From Rhododendron vialii (Eukaryota; Streptophyta; Magnoliopsida; Ericales; Ericaceae), in NCBI RefSeq assembly GCF_030253575.1, contig NC_080563.1, positions 35,077,001-35,141,000 of the forward strand: a stretch of 64,000 nt of DNA. The letters run 5' to 3'. Of the stretch, positions 21,317 through 32,830 are shown piece after piece. The translations under genes were made by a program, and so were the position numbers. Below the pieces are notes generated by a model. It did no database searches and was not told the origin of the DNA. It saw only the letters and a list, made by a program, of their open reading frames with translations. Positions within the stretch are counted from its first letter, which is position 1, and the number at the start of each line of letters is the position of its first letter.

Positions 21317-24022
21317 TTTAACTATCATATTCTCGACATTGAAATTTGTCAAAATAAAATGAAATGCAGGATACTTGCATTTCAATTATGTGGAATCTAT
21401 CTCCTTTTTCTTTGTCTAATGTGGTTTTGATATTTCAATACTGCACCAATTCGATTTCTGGTTGCTTGTGTCTTAAATATGATTATGTAACATCCTTGTT
21501 CGACGCGTTAATGTGTTTATATTGCTGTTCTGTATGGTGTGGTCCTTGTGAAAGGAGTGAAATTTGCATACATCATTCCAGTTATTCACATTCTTTTTTT
21601 GTTAAAACTATGAAAATAGGAGGGAATAGTGCCACTGGAGCAATTGCTGGAGGTGTTGCTGCAGGTGCTGCTCTTCTGTTTGCTGTGCCTGCACTTGCAT
21701 TTGCATGGTGGCATCGCAGGAAACCACAAGAGTATTTCTTTGATGTTCCTGGTTAGTGGTTTGTTGGAGAAGTTGCTTGCATTGAATCGATTGATCACTT
21801 ACCTTACCGTTTGAGTTTTGATTACCACTTGTTTGTGTTTCGTTGCAGCTGAAGAGGATCCAGAGGTTCATCTGGGGCAGCTCAAAAGGTTTTCCCTTAG
21901 AGAATTACAAGTTGCAACAGATGGCTTTAGCAATAAGAATATCTTGGGTAGAGGAGGATTCGGTAAGGTGTACAAGGGACGGTTAGCGGATGGTACGCTG
22001 GTGGCTGTAAAACGTCTAAAGGAGGAGCGTACACCTGGTGGGGAGGTGCAGTTTCAAACAGAGGTGGAGATGATTAGCATGGCTGTGCACCGGAATCTCC
22101 TTAGACTACGGGGATTTTGTATGACACCGACTGAACGGCTTCTTGTCTATCCCTATATGGCAAACGGAAGTGTTGCATCATGTTTAAGAGGTAATTGTCA
22201 TAGGATTTCTATAACATTTGTTGATGCTTTATTTCTGTTGCTTTCACACAAATTGTTCCCTTATTTCGATGGCTGTAACCTATGGAGCACAGACAATCGG
22301 GGACATGGACGCACCGGGATACATAAGAAGTAAGAATTGCGAGTGAAAAATCAAACATGATAAACGCTTGTTCAATTTATAATATTTGAAAGCAAAAGAT
22401 AAGAATTTCATCTTAAAATATTACTTTCGGTTGTTTCTGGAGAGTGGAGACAATATCCATTTTAACAACTTACCACAATGTAGGGTATATATCATGTGTT
22501 TTTCTCCCATGACCCCCGAGTGTCCGTTTCTCCGTCTTTTGAGAATTGCCGTATCTCATGCTTCTTAGGCTGTAACATTAGTGTCAAGGATCAGCATTAC
22601 ACCACCATTTGCTTTCATGCTTTGAACATAAATGATATCAGTTCTAGGATCAGTGATGTGTTTGTACTTTAGGTTGTCTTAGTGGGAAGAAAGATTATTA
22701 TACTTAAATCTTTCAACTATAATTTTGTCATTTATCTGTGTATTTGTAGAACGCCCCCCAAACGAACCACCTCTTGACTGGCCGACAAGGAGACGAATTG
22801 CATTGGGTTCTGCGAGAGGACTATCTTATTTGCATGATCACTGTGATCCAAAGATTATTCACCGTGATGTAAAAGCTGCTAATATTTTGTTGGATGAGGA
22901 GTTTGAGGCCGTTGTTGGAGACTTTGGGTTGGCTAAACTTATGGATTATAAGGATACCCATGTTACTACTGCTGTACGTGGCACAATTGGGCACATAGCT
23001 CCGGAGTACCTCTCCACCGGTAAATCATCCGAGAAAACTGATGTTTTCGGGTATGGAATCATGCTTCTGGAGCTAATAACAGGACAAAGGGCTTTTGATC
23101 TTGCTCGCTTGGCAAATGATGATGATGTCATGTTGCTCGATTGGGTATGCACTCAAAACGATTACTTTAAATATTTACTAGTTTAATGGTACAATCTGTG
23201 CACTAATTTCCTGGAGATAATCTGGAGTATCCACTTAGTTTTGTTTTACTCGGGCGGTGCGTGGATTGATATAGGAATCTGCTAAGGGCAAGGCTTGCTG
23301 TTTGGAATCTTGGTCTGATGAAGTGGCTTTTGTTGTCCAAACCTAGCCCTGTGAATAGTAGAGTTTAGAGCCCCTTCGGATGGCGAGGATTGATGATAAG
23401 AGAAAGGTTTGGGTTTTATCAAATCTCACTTTTATGGGGAGAAATGAAGAAGACTGTAAATAAGTGATAGGATTTCTTCCTTTTCTTTTCTCACCCTTTC
23501 TCACCATCCAAAGGGGCTATTAGCTATTTCTTTCCTTCCACAGATACTTGCCCTCTTTGGATCAGAAGTTTCTTACCCATCTCTAGTGAATCAACCTATA
23601 TCTGCTTCATCAGCTGGATTCACTCATCAATGATCCGAACACAAACTTAGAGGGCATCCTAATTCATCAGCTCTAACATCTGACATTCATGTATCTTATA
23701 TATTCAGGTAAAAGGTCTTTTGAAGGAGAAGAAACTCGAAATGCTTGTCGATCCTGATCTGCAAAACAATTACGTGGAGTCGCAAGTGGAGCAGCTCATC
23801 CAAGTTGCTCTGCTCTGCACGCAAGGTTCCCCGATGGACCGGCCAAAGATGTCGGAGGTGGTGAGAATGCTAGAGGGAGATGGCTTGGCAGAGAAGTGGG
23901 ATGAGTGGCAGAAGGGTGAAGTCCTTCGCCAAGAAGTTGAACTAGCACCTCACCCTAACTCCGATTGGATCGTTGACTCCACAGAAAACCTACACGCTGT
24001 TGAGTTATCTGGCCCAAGGTGA
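15998..24022 (+). CDS. SERK1: somatic embryogenesis receptor kinase (LRR-RLK II), SERK1/2-like
   Basis: Eleven exons: 15998-16085, 17311-17443, 17536-17607, 18867-19010, 20681-20752, 20865-20936, 21023-21135, 21620-21751, 21849-22190, 22750-23144, 23708-24022. They join in frame to 1878 nt (625 residues), the length and 11-exon pattern of known SERKs. Order: signal peptide (1-28), SERK N-cap ending [16 protein letters not shown], five LRRs coded by 72- or 144-nt exons, the Ser-Pro-Pro hinge ([16 protein letters not shown]), one membrane span ([20 protein letters not shown]), and an RD kinase with [34 protein letters not shown] and [11 protein letters not shown]; it ends ELSGPR. SERKs are plasma-membrane co-receptors for brassinosteroid, immune and developmental receptors. 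The SPP motif and tail favour SERK1/SERK2 over BAK1. The donor of exon 4 (GTGTGT) is weak. All active-site residues are present. Confidence 0.95.
17941..18094. repeat. two 77-bp tandem units in SERK intron 3
   Basis: The unit gtgtacttg-ctgacatctc... at 17941-18017 is repeated at 18018-18094 with only a few changes. It directly abuts the retroelement fragment that follows. Confidence 0.8.
18095..18360 (-). mobile_element. retroelement 3' end fragment in SERK intron 3
   Basis: On the minus strand the run GGATTCATGTAGCCGACCCC then AAGTGATTGGGACATAAGGC then TCGGTTTGGTTTGG is the familiar 3' tail of a widespread plant non-LTR retroelement. The coding part is reduced to scraps. Family naming is from memory. 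Confidence 0.5.
19601..19700 (+). repeat. LTR/TRIM-like terminus in SERK intron 4
   Basis: tgttagagtagtcccacatcg resembles the starts of many plant LTRs and TRIMs (TGTT...AGTCCCACATCG). No partner LTR was found. The GTCCCACATCG word equals the snRNA USE but there is no TATA at the right distance. Confidence 0.35.
20775..20828. repeat. (TC)n microsatellite in SERK intron 5
   Basis: Uninterrupted TC dinucleotides for 54 bases, within an intron of 112 bases between exons 5 and 6, where it forms most of the pyrimidine tract before the acceptor. Confidence 0.95.
21287..21316. repeat. poly-C run (30 C) in SERK intron 7
   Basis: Thirty consecutive C. Such a tract can form G-quadruplexes on the other strand and is prone to sequencing length error. 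Confidence 0.9.
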
Positions 24023-25307
24023 CACTCTCAAAGAAATTACTGAAAACTTCTTTTTCTTTCTTTTTGGATATAAAGCTTTCTTCCTTTTCGTTGTTTTTTC
24101 TTTCTTTTTCCTTGTTTTAACAGTCATCCTGTAAGCCTACCGTAAGCTCTTCCTGAATTATATTCATTACATTGTGAATAGAAATTTGTATTGACGGGCA
24201 TTTTTGTAACCCAGTTACCCAAACCGATACATTGTGGTGATACTCAAATTAGTGCCTTTTTTGGCCTTCGCGTTGTTATTTATGTTGTGTTTTCGTTTGT
24301 AGATTGTGAATTTCATCTGTGCTTGATTGCAACTGTAGCTTAGAATGTGGTACATGATGGGAATCTGTGGTCATTCTGCTGTACCAATAGATTTGGTATT
24401 GGGGCCTCCAATACCAATTCCAGATCCCCAAGCTCCGCCCTTTGGATTGTTATAGGGCGGAGATTCGAACACCCTAGGAAGTAAAGGTTTTTCCATGAAG
24501 CTAACAGATGCCCATTGCAGCCACTTTTTTAACTACTTGAGTAATCTCTTTTTTTATGACATGATGTTCGGGCCAGTTTGGTTTGCGCGCATCTCTATTT
24601 ATTTTGGGACCTAAAGTTAAAGACCTGACAAACTTTCCAGTGGCCCCAAGATTTTAGAATGTTTTCCGTGTCTCGTATTTTCTCAGTGTGCGAAGTTGCC
24701 ATATCTCCCATTTTGTGGTAATTTATTGGACCTTAATTTTAAGAGTTGCTCTGAAGGGGGGAGAAAAATGTCAAGTACAGGTTCAACTCAAACCACCCAA
24801 GTAGTAAATTTTACAACCTCCGAAGAATATAGCCATCCAACCGGGATACTTAGCCCAACGGTTTTATAGCAGCACTTTGAGTGCAGCAAGATTGTGAGTT
24901 CAACTCTTTTGAAAAAGAAATTGAGACCTTCGTCGGCAGGTTGAATAAAAATTGGCAAGATTGTGAGTTCAACTCTTCGAAAAAAGAAATTGAGACATTC
25001 GTCGATGGGTTGAATAAAAATTGAAGTAGTGTAAATTAAAAGAAAATGTACAAAAAAAAAAATAGAGCCATACATTCCCAACTTCAAAGTTATATTTTTT
25101 CCTGTGATCCAATACCATAAAACAAAATTTCTGCATTATTTTCCTCCACTAGAAGTAAATATCCAAACAATAGAAGATTAAAATTCACATTGAACAATTC
25201 GGAATTGCTGGACACATATATATACTGGTAAAACCACATGCCAGTTGAACAAATACAATGACAAGCCTCCAACTGAAAACGGCAACTAAAAGAATGGTGT
25301 TACGAAC
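24023..25307. other. SERK 3' flank to atpD 3' end, with SINE-like doubled unit
   Basis: The first part is the SERK 3' UTR (T-rich, about 24030-24210). At 24886-24954 and 24955-25023 a 69-bp unit (gcaagattgtgagttcaact...ttgaataaaaatt) is tandemly doubled. The preceding tagcccaacggttttatagc and the gtgagttcaactc word look like degenerate pol III A and B boxes, so the block may derive from a tRNA-like SINE. Confidence 0.5.
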
Positions 25308-27913
25308 TCAGAGAGCAAATTGAAGGTCCATTAAGTCGGGCTGAGCAGCAATATCTTCCAACTGCTTCTTCACACTCATATCAATCATGCTCGACCCGGT
25401 ATGTCCATACCTAACAGTGAACCCTGCCAGAAGAGACGGATCAATCACCGTCTTGATCCTTACGTTCTTCGCCCCCGTCAGTCTCTGCACTCCCTTTGCG
25501 ATCTGGGCCAGGTGCTGCGACTCCAGTTTCACCACGGACGAAACAACCGCCACCTCCGTATCAGTCAGTTTGTTGTAAGCGATTTCGAATTCGCTCAAGA
25601 TTTCATGGATCAGCTCGATCCGGTCATTATCGATCAGGATGTTGATGAAATTCGCGGTGTGGGGCTGGAGTTTGTTCTCCGATGCGAACTGGTCGACAAC
25701 CTAATCAGGAGGGGAGTCACGAAATTTGATTAGTGACAGCCTTACGATAAAACATCCAAAAAGCTTGTTGATATTTACAACTTCAACAACTGCAAGACAA
25801 AATGAAAATAGATTGACACCGTCATTTAACAGAACTACTTTGCAGAATTTCTCATTTAATTATCTGATACACATTCAATCCCACAGATGTTGAAAAATTA
25901 CCACGAGTGGCAGCCTAGAGGTTTAGTGGTTTACCACCTAGTCGTAAATAGCTCACTTCCTCTGGAGATTGCAGGTTCAAGGGGTACAGACGATGTCTCC
26001 CGTGCTTTGCAATCCAACTGGCTCGGCTAGCTTGCGGTGCGAAGGTAGAAACCTATGGGTCATTGATCCCTCGCAGGGCTGTACGAGTCTCTAGAGCCCC
26101 TATGGTCACGCCATAGCAGATTGCTATAGCAAGTTGCCCTTCCACTCTTACCGAGAAGAAATATTCTAAATAATTGTCCATAGAACCTTCACTAAAATTA
26201 GAACATGTGGCATTTGTGAATTAGCAGCTAGATACGCCTTTCTGATTTTTCCCTTCTCACAAAAACAACTTATAGGTGTTTCACCCCACTGTCCAAAATT
26301 CCAGTTGTCACACTTTTACACTACACAATAGAGGAGAATGGGAAAATTGGGAGATCAAAATGGAAGAAAGAGCGAATGAATGAGGAATAGAAATGCAAGA
26401 AAACAATAAAACGAGTGTTAATTGCAAGATTTATATTTTGATTTTTCTAAGAGAACTACTGATTTGGGACATCTCGACATGAAAATATGAAGTTAAGAAC
26501 TGACAATTTGAGACGTGGGGATGCCGATAAACAAAAAATGAGACGGGGAACATTTTGTATAAAATTCTTATGGATCAACTTAGAACAAATTCTATCAATT
26601 GTATCTAAACTTGTATTATCTTAAACTTTCTGGGTCAATTCCAATCAAGTGGAATCACTTTGCCCCCGTTCAATTTGTGAAGCCTGATCTAGTCTTGATT
26701 TGTCACTTCGCAAACTATGTGGGGGTGTCCAGAGGCATTGCCTATGGTGAGGCTCGGGGGCACGAAACCTCGGCAATTGTAATTGGTGATGTGAAACACA
26801 GAATATAGTATAATGGATCATACGCGCGACCAATGTAACTATAGAAAGGCATCATTCGAGATATGCAATGAATAATGAAAACTAGTGCCGAATACGAGAT
26901 TGTGTGTTGGATTGGGCAACGCCACAACAGCCCCACCAATCACCATGACTTAGCTTATCCATTTCTTTGTTTCAATCTCGAGTTGTCACAATTACTACTC
27001 CCTCCGTCCCATTTTATTTGCTCCCTACTGGAGAGATGTGTCATTTCTTTTCGAAATAATTTTTGTGACAAGCAGTTTCGTCGCCTATTGCAAGTGCAAT
27101 GCCAAATACTAGCACGGATGTTCAATTTTCCGTTTCTACGATGCTACCCAAGAGACGCCTGCTCATTGCCGACGGTATCACCGTGTCATGAGATTGTGTA
27201 GTGGCTCCTTGGCCTTTCATGAGGGACCCGAGCGACGAGCTAAACCTCTCGACAAGAAGGCATCCTTTGGGCACGCACGGTGGCATTGAATTTTTTTGCA
27301 CCATTCAAAAGTGTCAAAAAAATTCAAAAAATATTTCCGGAAGCACCTTATTTTTAAGGTTAAAATCACACAACTTTACGTGAAAGCAAACAGAAGATCT
27401 CAACAATCACATTTATGCTTTCAAAAATTCTCTAACCACACATACTTACACATCTAATTTTACACACACACTCACAGTCATGTGGGACCCACACATGATT
27501 GCGAATGGGTGTGGTCGTAGAAGACTTGTTTGTACCTCTCGTTTCTCCTCGATCTCGATGATAGGGTTATTGAAGAACTCGGCGGCCTCAGGGTCGGAAA
27601 ACAGCTTGGCCACCTTCTCCACGTCGGCGGCGGTGGCATCTAGGGTTCCGGTTTCAACCGCCACCGCGGACAGCGCGGAGGCGTAGCTTTCGGAGGCCAC
27701 GTCCGCCGCCCTGACCCTCAACGTGCCGCCCCGTGGTTTTTTCCCGGCTGTTTTAACGGCCGGCCTGGGGATTCTAACGGCGGACGAGAAGCCGCCGTTG
27801 AACGGGGCTGCCCCTGTGGCTCTGTGGGTGTGAAATTTGGCTGTGATTACTCGAGTAGATAGGGGTAGTCTGGAGTGGAATGTGATCGGGGATTGTTGTA
27901 GAGCTGCTGCCAT
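25308..27913 (-). CDS. ATPD: ATP synthase delta chain, chloroplastic
   Basis: Two exons, 27913-27536 and 25700-25308, join in frame with GT-AG ends to 771 nt (256 residues), close to the spinach protein. Residues 1-70 or so are Ser/Arg/Ala-rich and acidic-poor, a chloroplast transit peptide. The mature part carries the OSCP/delta domain: SYASALSAVAVETGTL, KLFSDPEAAEFFNNPIIE, KLQPHTANFINILIDNDRIE, TDTEVAVVSSVVKLESQHL, GAKNVRIKTVIDPSLLAGF and VKKQLEDIAAQ. The subunit sits on top of CF1 and links it to the peripheral stalk of the thylakoid ATP synthase. Start chosen at the first ATG, preceded by a CT-rich (minus strand) leader. The 1835-bp intron contains SINE and other repeats. Nothing is broken. 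Confidence 0.96.
25915..26110 (+). mobile_element. tRNA-derived SINE in atpD intron
   Basis: ggcagcctagaggtttagtgg fits a pol III A box (RRYNNARYGG) and gattgcaggttcaagggg a B box about 60 bases later, followed by a tRNA-unrelated body. Orientation is opposite to atpD. No target duplication could be fixed. Confidence 0.5.
26998..27110. mobile_element. truncated Stowaway-like MITE in atpD intron
   Basis: TA then CTCCCTCCGTCCCATTTTAT marks a Stowaway terminus. The opposite end is missing nearby. Between 26590 and 26990 the intron has other repeat-like DNA that shares aattggtgatgt with the block near 61400. Confidence 0.45.
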
Positions 27914-28096
27914 TTTGGGGGAGAGAGAGAGAGGAGAGAGGGGCAGGAGAGAGAGAGGGGAGGGCTTTGGTGGAGATTGGGGGGAATTTGATTTTGGTGG
28001 AAATGGACGGTTGAGATTTAAGAGAGGGGAGTGATGGACGGTGGAGAAGAGATTGATTATCTTGTGTGATTTTGGAGGAGGATGGGCCGATGGCGT

Positions 28097-28133
28097 CTTA
28101 TCTGCCGTAGAACAGATAGAGAGACGACACGTG
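28097..28133 (-). promoter_or_regulatory. I-box and G-box upstream of atpD
   Basis: On the gene strand GATAAG (28097-28102) and ACACGTGT with core CACGTG (28128-28133) lie 184-220 bases before the ATG. A G-box near an I-box is the known light-response arrangement of nuclear photosynthesis genes, fitting the product. Confidence 0.55.
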
Positions 28134-28179
28134 TGTGATTGTCATTGGAGGGCATCAGTGCTCTTGGCACAAAAGTTTT

Positions 28180-28325
28180 TGGCTCCATTCTTGCATTGCG
28201 CTCGTTCTTTCTCAATCATCGCTCATTCAAATTTTTCAAATTTTAGTAGTTTATGACGGATTTTAAAGATATTTTCAAGCTCGCATTTTCACTCATGCAT
28301 CCACGTACGAATTATGTGACTAAGG
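28180..28325 (+). repeat. dispersed repeat family, copy 2
   Basis: Inverse of the family at 5826: ctcaatcatcgctc, ttttcactcatgc and aattatgtgactaag are shared. Confidence 0.45.
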
Positions 28326-28375
28326 ACGAAACAAGTAAAACAAGGGTATGTATTTTAGCTAGTTAAAAGATGTTA

Positions 28376-28605
28376 CTCCGTCCGTTTCAAATTGAAAGTT
28401 TATTATTCTATTTGGGGTTATTCTAAAATGATGGTCCTTTTTCAAAATGAAAGGAAATTTTTTGTGATTTTCCAAAAGTGGGTTATAAAGTTGGTAGAAT
28501 ATAGAGGTAATGATGGAAATGATTAGCATTATAGATGTAATTATTATATGTCCCCTTAAATAGTTGCAATCTTCAAAAGGGATTCTCAATTTAAAACGGA
28601 GGGAG
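28376..28605. mobile_element. Stowaway-like MITE with TA TSD
   Basis: The 230-bp unit has ends CTCCGTCCGTTTCAAATTGA and, inverted, CTCCCTCCGTTTTAAATTGA, flanked by TA on both sides (28374-28375, 28606-28607). Confidence 0.85.
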
Positions 28606-28992
28606 TAGTATCTTCTAGTGTACTTGCAAATTGAGTGGTAGCAAATTTATGAGCGCCCTATAACCCTTGCAGTGATCGAGAGTTCAAACCCTCATCGATC
28701 ACATGGCTTTTTCTTGAAGGATGTTGATTTTGACATTCTATTTTTAGCTATTGACACTTTATTTTTATTTAAAATTATCAGATTATCCTTTAAAGTAGAT
28801 GAACACTAACAAAATTTAGGATAATTTAATAATTTCACATACAATAAATACAAAAAATAAAATGCCAATGGCTAAATGTGGAGTGCTAAAATCATTTTCT
28901 TTTCTTGAATTAGTTGTAGAATATGATTTGCTTTGTTTAAAAAAAAAAATTATACTCCTACTTAGTAACTTTTAAGTACACACCCCAACAAT

Positions 28993-29270
28993 GAACGATT
29001 CTGCTGGTACAGCAGCTGCTGTACAACAGCCCCGCACAAATCCTTTTTGCGCCCGTCTCGAATCCTGGAAAGATGATCGGGACCGCTCATTTTGTTCAGC
29101 CTAATTTTGAAGCAAAGTTGGATGATTCGTAAACACTTTTCCCAATATCGGATTAAGGTGATTTTTTACAGGGACCCTAAACAAAATGAGCGGCTCCGAT
29201 CATCTTTGTAGGATCTGAGACGGGGCGCAAAAGGGGTTTGTGCAGGGCTGCTGTACTAGTAGCATTTCTG
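28993..29270. mobile_element. Mutator-type MITE with 10-bp TSD and ~95-bp TIRs
   Basis: The left arm (TACAGCAG, GCACAAA, TTTTGCGCCC, AAGATGATCGG, CCGCTCATTTTGTT in order) pairs with the inverted right arm over about 95 bases. Exact CCCCAACAAT lies at 28983-28992 and 29271-29280. Long TIRs plus a 9-10 bp TSD indicate a MULE-derived element. No coding. Confidence 0.85.
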
Positions 29271-29329
29271 CCCCAACAATACTCTCTGTTTGAACTGAAA
29301 GTTCGTAAAGTTATTGTTTCACTCTCACA

Positions 29330-29652
29330 ATGACACAATCAGCTCTAACTGTGCCTCTCCACAAAAATACCACCACTAGTGTTCCACCCAATCCCACTGT
29401 GTGCAGGCACCACCACCACCACCGTTGCTTGAAGCGCTCTCCAAACTCAAAAATTCATCATCTAATTCATCCTTTAAACGCTTCAAAGTTCAAATTAACC
29501 CAAAAATTTCTAGTTTGAGGATGGGCAAAAACTCTCTAGCCCAAAACATTTTTGATCTATTAATAAGGAAGAAGAAAGCATTTGAAATATTGGAAGATTG
29601 GATTTATTCGCCCTGGTGTGAGGAGAGTGAGGGGGGAAGTGGGAACTGTTGA
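29330..29652 (+). pseudogene. possible gene fragment, unrecognised
   Basis: After a good acceptor (tgtgtgcag at about 29406) an open frame of about 80 codons runs to 29652, with a proline run, LLEALSKLKNSS, a Lys-rich middle and ILEDWIYSPWCEESEGG. No known domain. The composition looks protein-like rather than repeat-derived, but no partner exon was found. Confidence 0.2.
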
Positions 29653-29672
29653 TGGCTACAACAAAATAGGTA

Positions 29673-29944
29673 CTCCCTCCGTCCCTTTTTTAGAGTCCAG
29701 TATTCTATTTTGGGCTGTCCCTTAATAAGTGTCCATTTTGTAAAGTTAGTGGGTAAAAGTTGATGTATTGTCTATTTTGCCCTTAAAAGTAGATTCCTTT
29801 TTGAAAAGTAAGTGAGGAAAAGTGTAATGATGATGGGTAAGTTGGGAAAGTGGATGAAAAAGTTAATGTGAAAGGTATAATGAATGATGTCTTTTTAATA
29901 AGTTGGAGTTACGAAGCAGGACACTTAAAAAGGGACGGAGGGAG
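29673..29944. mobile_element. Stowaway-like MITE with TA TSD
   Basis: The 272-bp unit has near-perfect ends CTCCCTCCGTCCCTTTTT on both sides, flanked by TA (29671-29672, 29945-29946). Confidence 0.9.
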
Positions 29945-30205
29945 TAGTACATAGGCTACATTAGCTCGCTAGCTGGATGTGGAGAAGTACGGTAAATTAA
30001 ACCAAATTACCTAACCCATAACTCAAATGCATGGCTAGCTAGCTTAAATAGCTAAATATTGCATTTAGGTAGGCTTTTGCACATGCCCAAAACACATGAA
30101 AACACATTGAAGAATTTAAGGGCTTTGAGCCCCTGTTAATTTCGGGCTGAAAGAGTGCTTCATTAGATCGAGATACTAAAGCCAGTATACATAAAATTCG
30201 AAAAT

Positions 30206-30459
30206 CCTATAGATACCGACCGGTACCGTAGGGAAATCGTAGGGATGGCCGCGATGGGCCGTCTTTGGCCACTAGACAGCCGATCCGAGCCGTCCAAAAA
30301 TTCTATAAAAAAAAAACGAGGGGGCCTACGCAAGATTCAATGGCATCCGACTCGTGTAGGGTACTCAATCCAAACACTCCATTTTCGTATATATATGTGC
30401 GCCGTCCAGTGGCCCGTCCCTACAATTTCCCTACGGTACCGGTCGGTACCTATAGCAAT
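30206..30459. mobile_element. foldback MITE, TIR CTATAGGTACCGACCGG
   Basis: Left CTATAGATACCGACCGGTAC + CGTAGGGAAATCGTAGGGA pairs with the inverted right CTATAGGTACCGACCGGTAC + CGTAGGGAAATTGTAGGGA and on into ggccac/cagtggcc. Arms are about 60 bp. No clear target duplication. Confidence 0.75.
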
Positions 30460-32771
30460 ACTCCAAAAAATTAAACTAGTGTTAACTTTGGGTTGGATCC
30501 ATAAAATCGAAGTTCATATATAGGCTCTCTCATCATAGATCGAATTTTGATCAGATATCTGATTTATTTATTTTTAATTCGAATCCAGATTGCCTTTAAA
30601 TGAGTTTGCAAGATGCGGATCTGTGCAGTATTGACCAGCCTTCATTCAAGAATGAATATCCTACCTAATGGTATGTGGACATTAACCTCGACCAATATGA
30701 TTTTGTTGTAACCATGTTGCTCAGTTAACCTCGACCAATATAATCTCTTTTCCTTTTTCAGCACTATTGTGTAAGGTGGTTTTGGGACTGCAGCAATCGT
30801 GAGGGAACGTCAAGTCACTCCATACATCGCGGTGACAATAAATTCAAAGGTTACGAGTAAAAACAAATAAGTTACATTGGGTTTACATTTTTTTTCGTTG
30901 CGCTATGGTGGAGGGTTGCCCAAGCCCGAGGTTTTGTGCGGCTTATCCCGGCGTTGGCTCTGCTTATATTAATAAAAATCAAATACAAGTTACACGTACT
31001 TCTTAAAAAAAAAGAAGCTACACTTGTTACAAGCTTGACTTGTTAAAAGCCAAAGCCAAACATTTTATTGAAGTTCATTAAACCTTAAAATCAATCTTGA
31101 ACAACCTACTATTTGGCTGGTTTAGAACATGCTATTCTCAAGAAACATAAAAAGCTTCGAGCTCGGTACCTTTTTTTTTTGGCTCTTCAAGTTTTAAACC
31201 CAATTCCACACTTCCACTAGTCCTTACTTGGTTCTTTCGGCTCGTTTAGTAGCAATCTACACATTGTCAAAAATTATACCGATACCGGTACATACTGTAC
31301 CAAAGGAAAACAGTACCTCTACCGATAATAATAACAACCTTGCTGGTCACCATAATATAGTTGTTCAAAATTGATCTATGCCCTTATGGTCAATATGCCA
31401 AGATATTCAAGCTTTCAAGCCATTACTTAGGTGATAGACATAAGGGAAAAACTAAGGTGTCCCCGTTTATGCCTCCGAATGGTTAATGATATGCATTTGA
31501 GTGGTTATGTTATGTTTCCGAGTGATCAATGACATAACATTTTTTTAGGAGGACACCAAAATAATAAAAGTGTTATGCTTTCGAATGATTATATTATAGG
31601 GGGTACGGTATCCCCAGACAATAAAAGATACCATAACATTATCCACAAAATATCCCAAAACTCCAGTACTGTATATATAGTTTATGGGCAAAATGGAAAC
31701 ATCACAGAGTCGTCACCATCAATATAAAGGCATGGAAGAAGCAAGTGAAGAAAGAGCTCATTTAAACCAAAATCTGAGCTTCACGTTTATGGCGGGCCTT
31801 CTTCAATTGACCCCCTTACAGTGTTCTTCATCTATTGTCTGGGCACGTGAACTCTCTCATTTTTCCAATGTCAATTGATTGTGTTAACCCTTTTCCCTTA
31901 TTTCAATATTTTCCCACAAAGGTTAATGTTCGTAGGGTTAATAAATTAGATTACTTATTTCATTTACGTACCTAAATCAGGACTATCATGTGAATCTTGT
32001 CATCTTTTATTCCGAATTCTTAGTCACATAATCCTTTAAAATGCTCTGTGCTCACGCTCTCAATCTTTGCACTCACAAATGTTAGTAGTTTGGGATGTGT
32101 TTCAAAGACGCTTTTCCGCTTGCGCTCCCGCACCCGGAAGTGAATTATGTAACTTAATTCCTGAAGCTACAAGTTTCTCCCTACAACAGTGATCAGTTCT
32201 CATTGACCCTCTCAGAAGAAACTTAATTAAATAGACATCGGGACACTCTTCATTATAAAAATTAAAATTAAAATTAATAGACATCGAGTTAACCTTAGAG
32301 ATATTATCTGCTCTCTAAAACTCAAATTAATCCCTCTGTCTCAACCGTATCACTTGCTTTAGCAACAACTTTTTTGCGCGTTTATATTATTGTTTGCTAT
32401 TTTTGTCTTCTTGGTGTTTTTTTTTTCATCTTTTTTTTTTTTTGCACTTAAGGTCCATGAGAAGTGCTAACAATTAATTTCGAATAAGCCAAAAAATTTC
32501 CTCAATTTAAATGTATTTAATTCCTCCAATCTAAAAAATGAACTTTATTTTATGGGTATTTTCCCCCCAAATCTTTTGATTTAAATTTGGAGGGCTCACC
32601 AATACCTGTGAAAGACTTTCAAAAAGTCGCCGTGGATCTTGTGAACTGCCTCAGATGTACATCCCACATTCAATTCATGCCCCTTTGGCTCCTTTATTTA
32701 TAGCTCATATAATTTATTGTTCACCTTGTCCATAACCACTTGTGTGGTTGCTTCATTTTAAGGATTCATAC

Positions 32772-32774
<3 letters not shown>
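30460..32774. other. intergenic DNA before the EPF gene
   Basis: No firm gene. A weak retroelement-tail look at 30890-30980, a block at 31440-31600 with repeated gttatg-ttccgagtgatcaatga words, and copy 3 of the dispersed family at about 31990-32170 (cttagtcacataat, gtgctcacgctctcaatc). A TATA-like tttatttatag at about 32693-32703 lies about 125 bases before the EPF start. Confidence 0.4.

Positions 32775-32825
<51 letters not shown>
32775..32825. repeat. (AG)n microsatellite abutting the EPF start codon
   Basis: About 51 bases of pure AG end directly at the ATG (32826). In the transcript this would be a purine-only leader. GAGA repeats are also known binding sites of BPC proteins. Confidence 0.95.
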
Positions 32826-32830
<5 letters not shown>

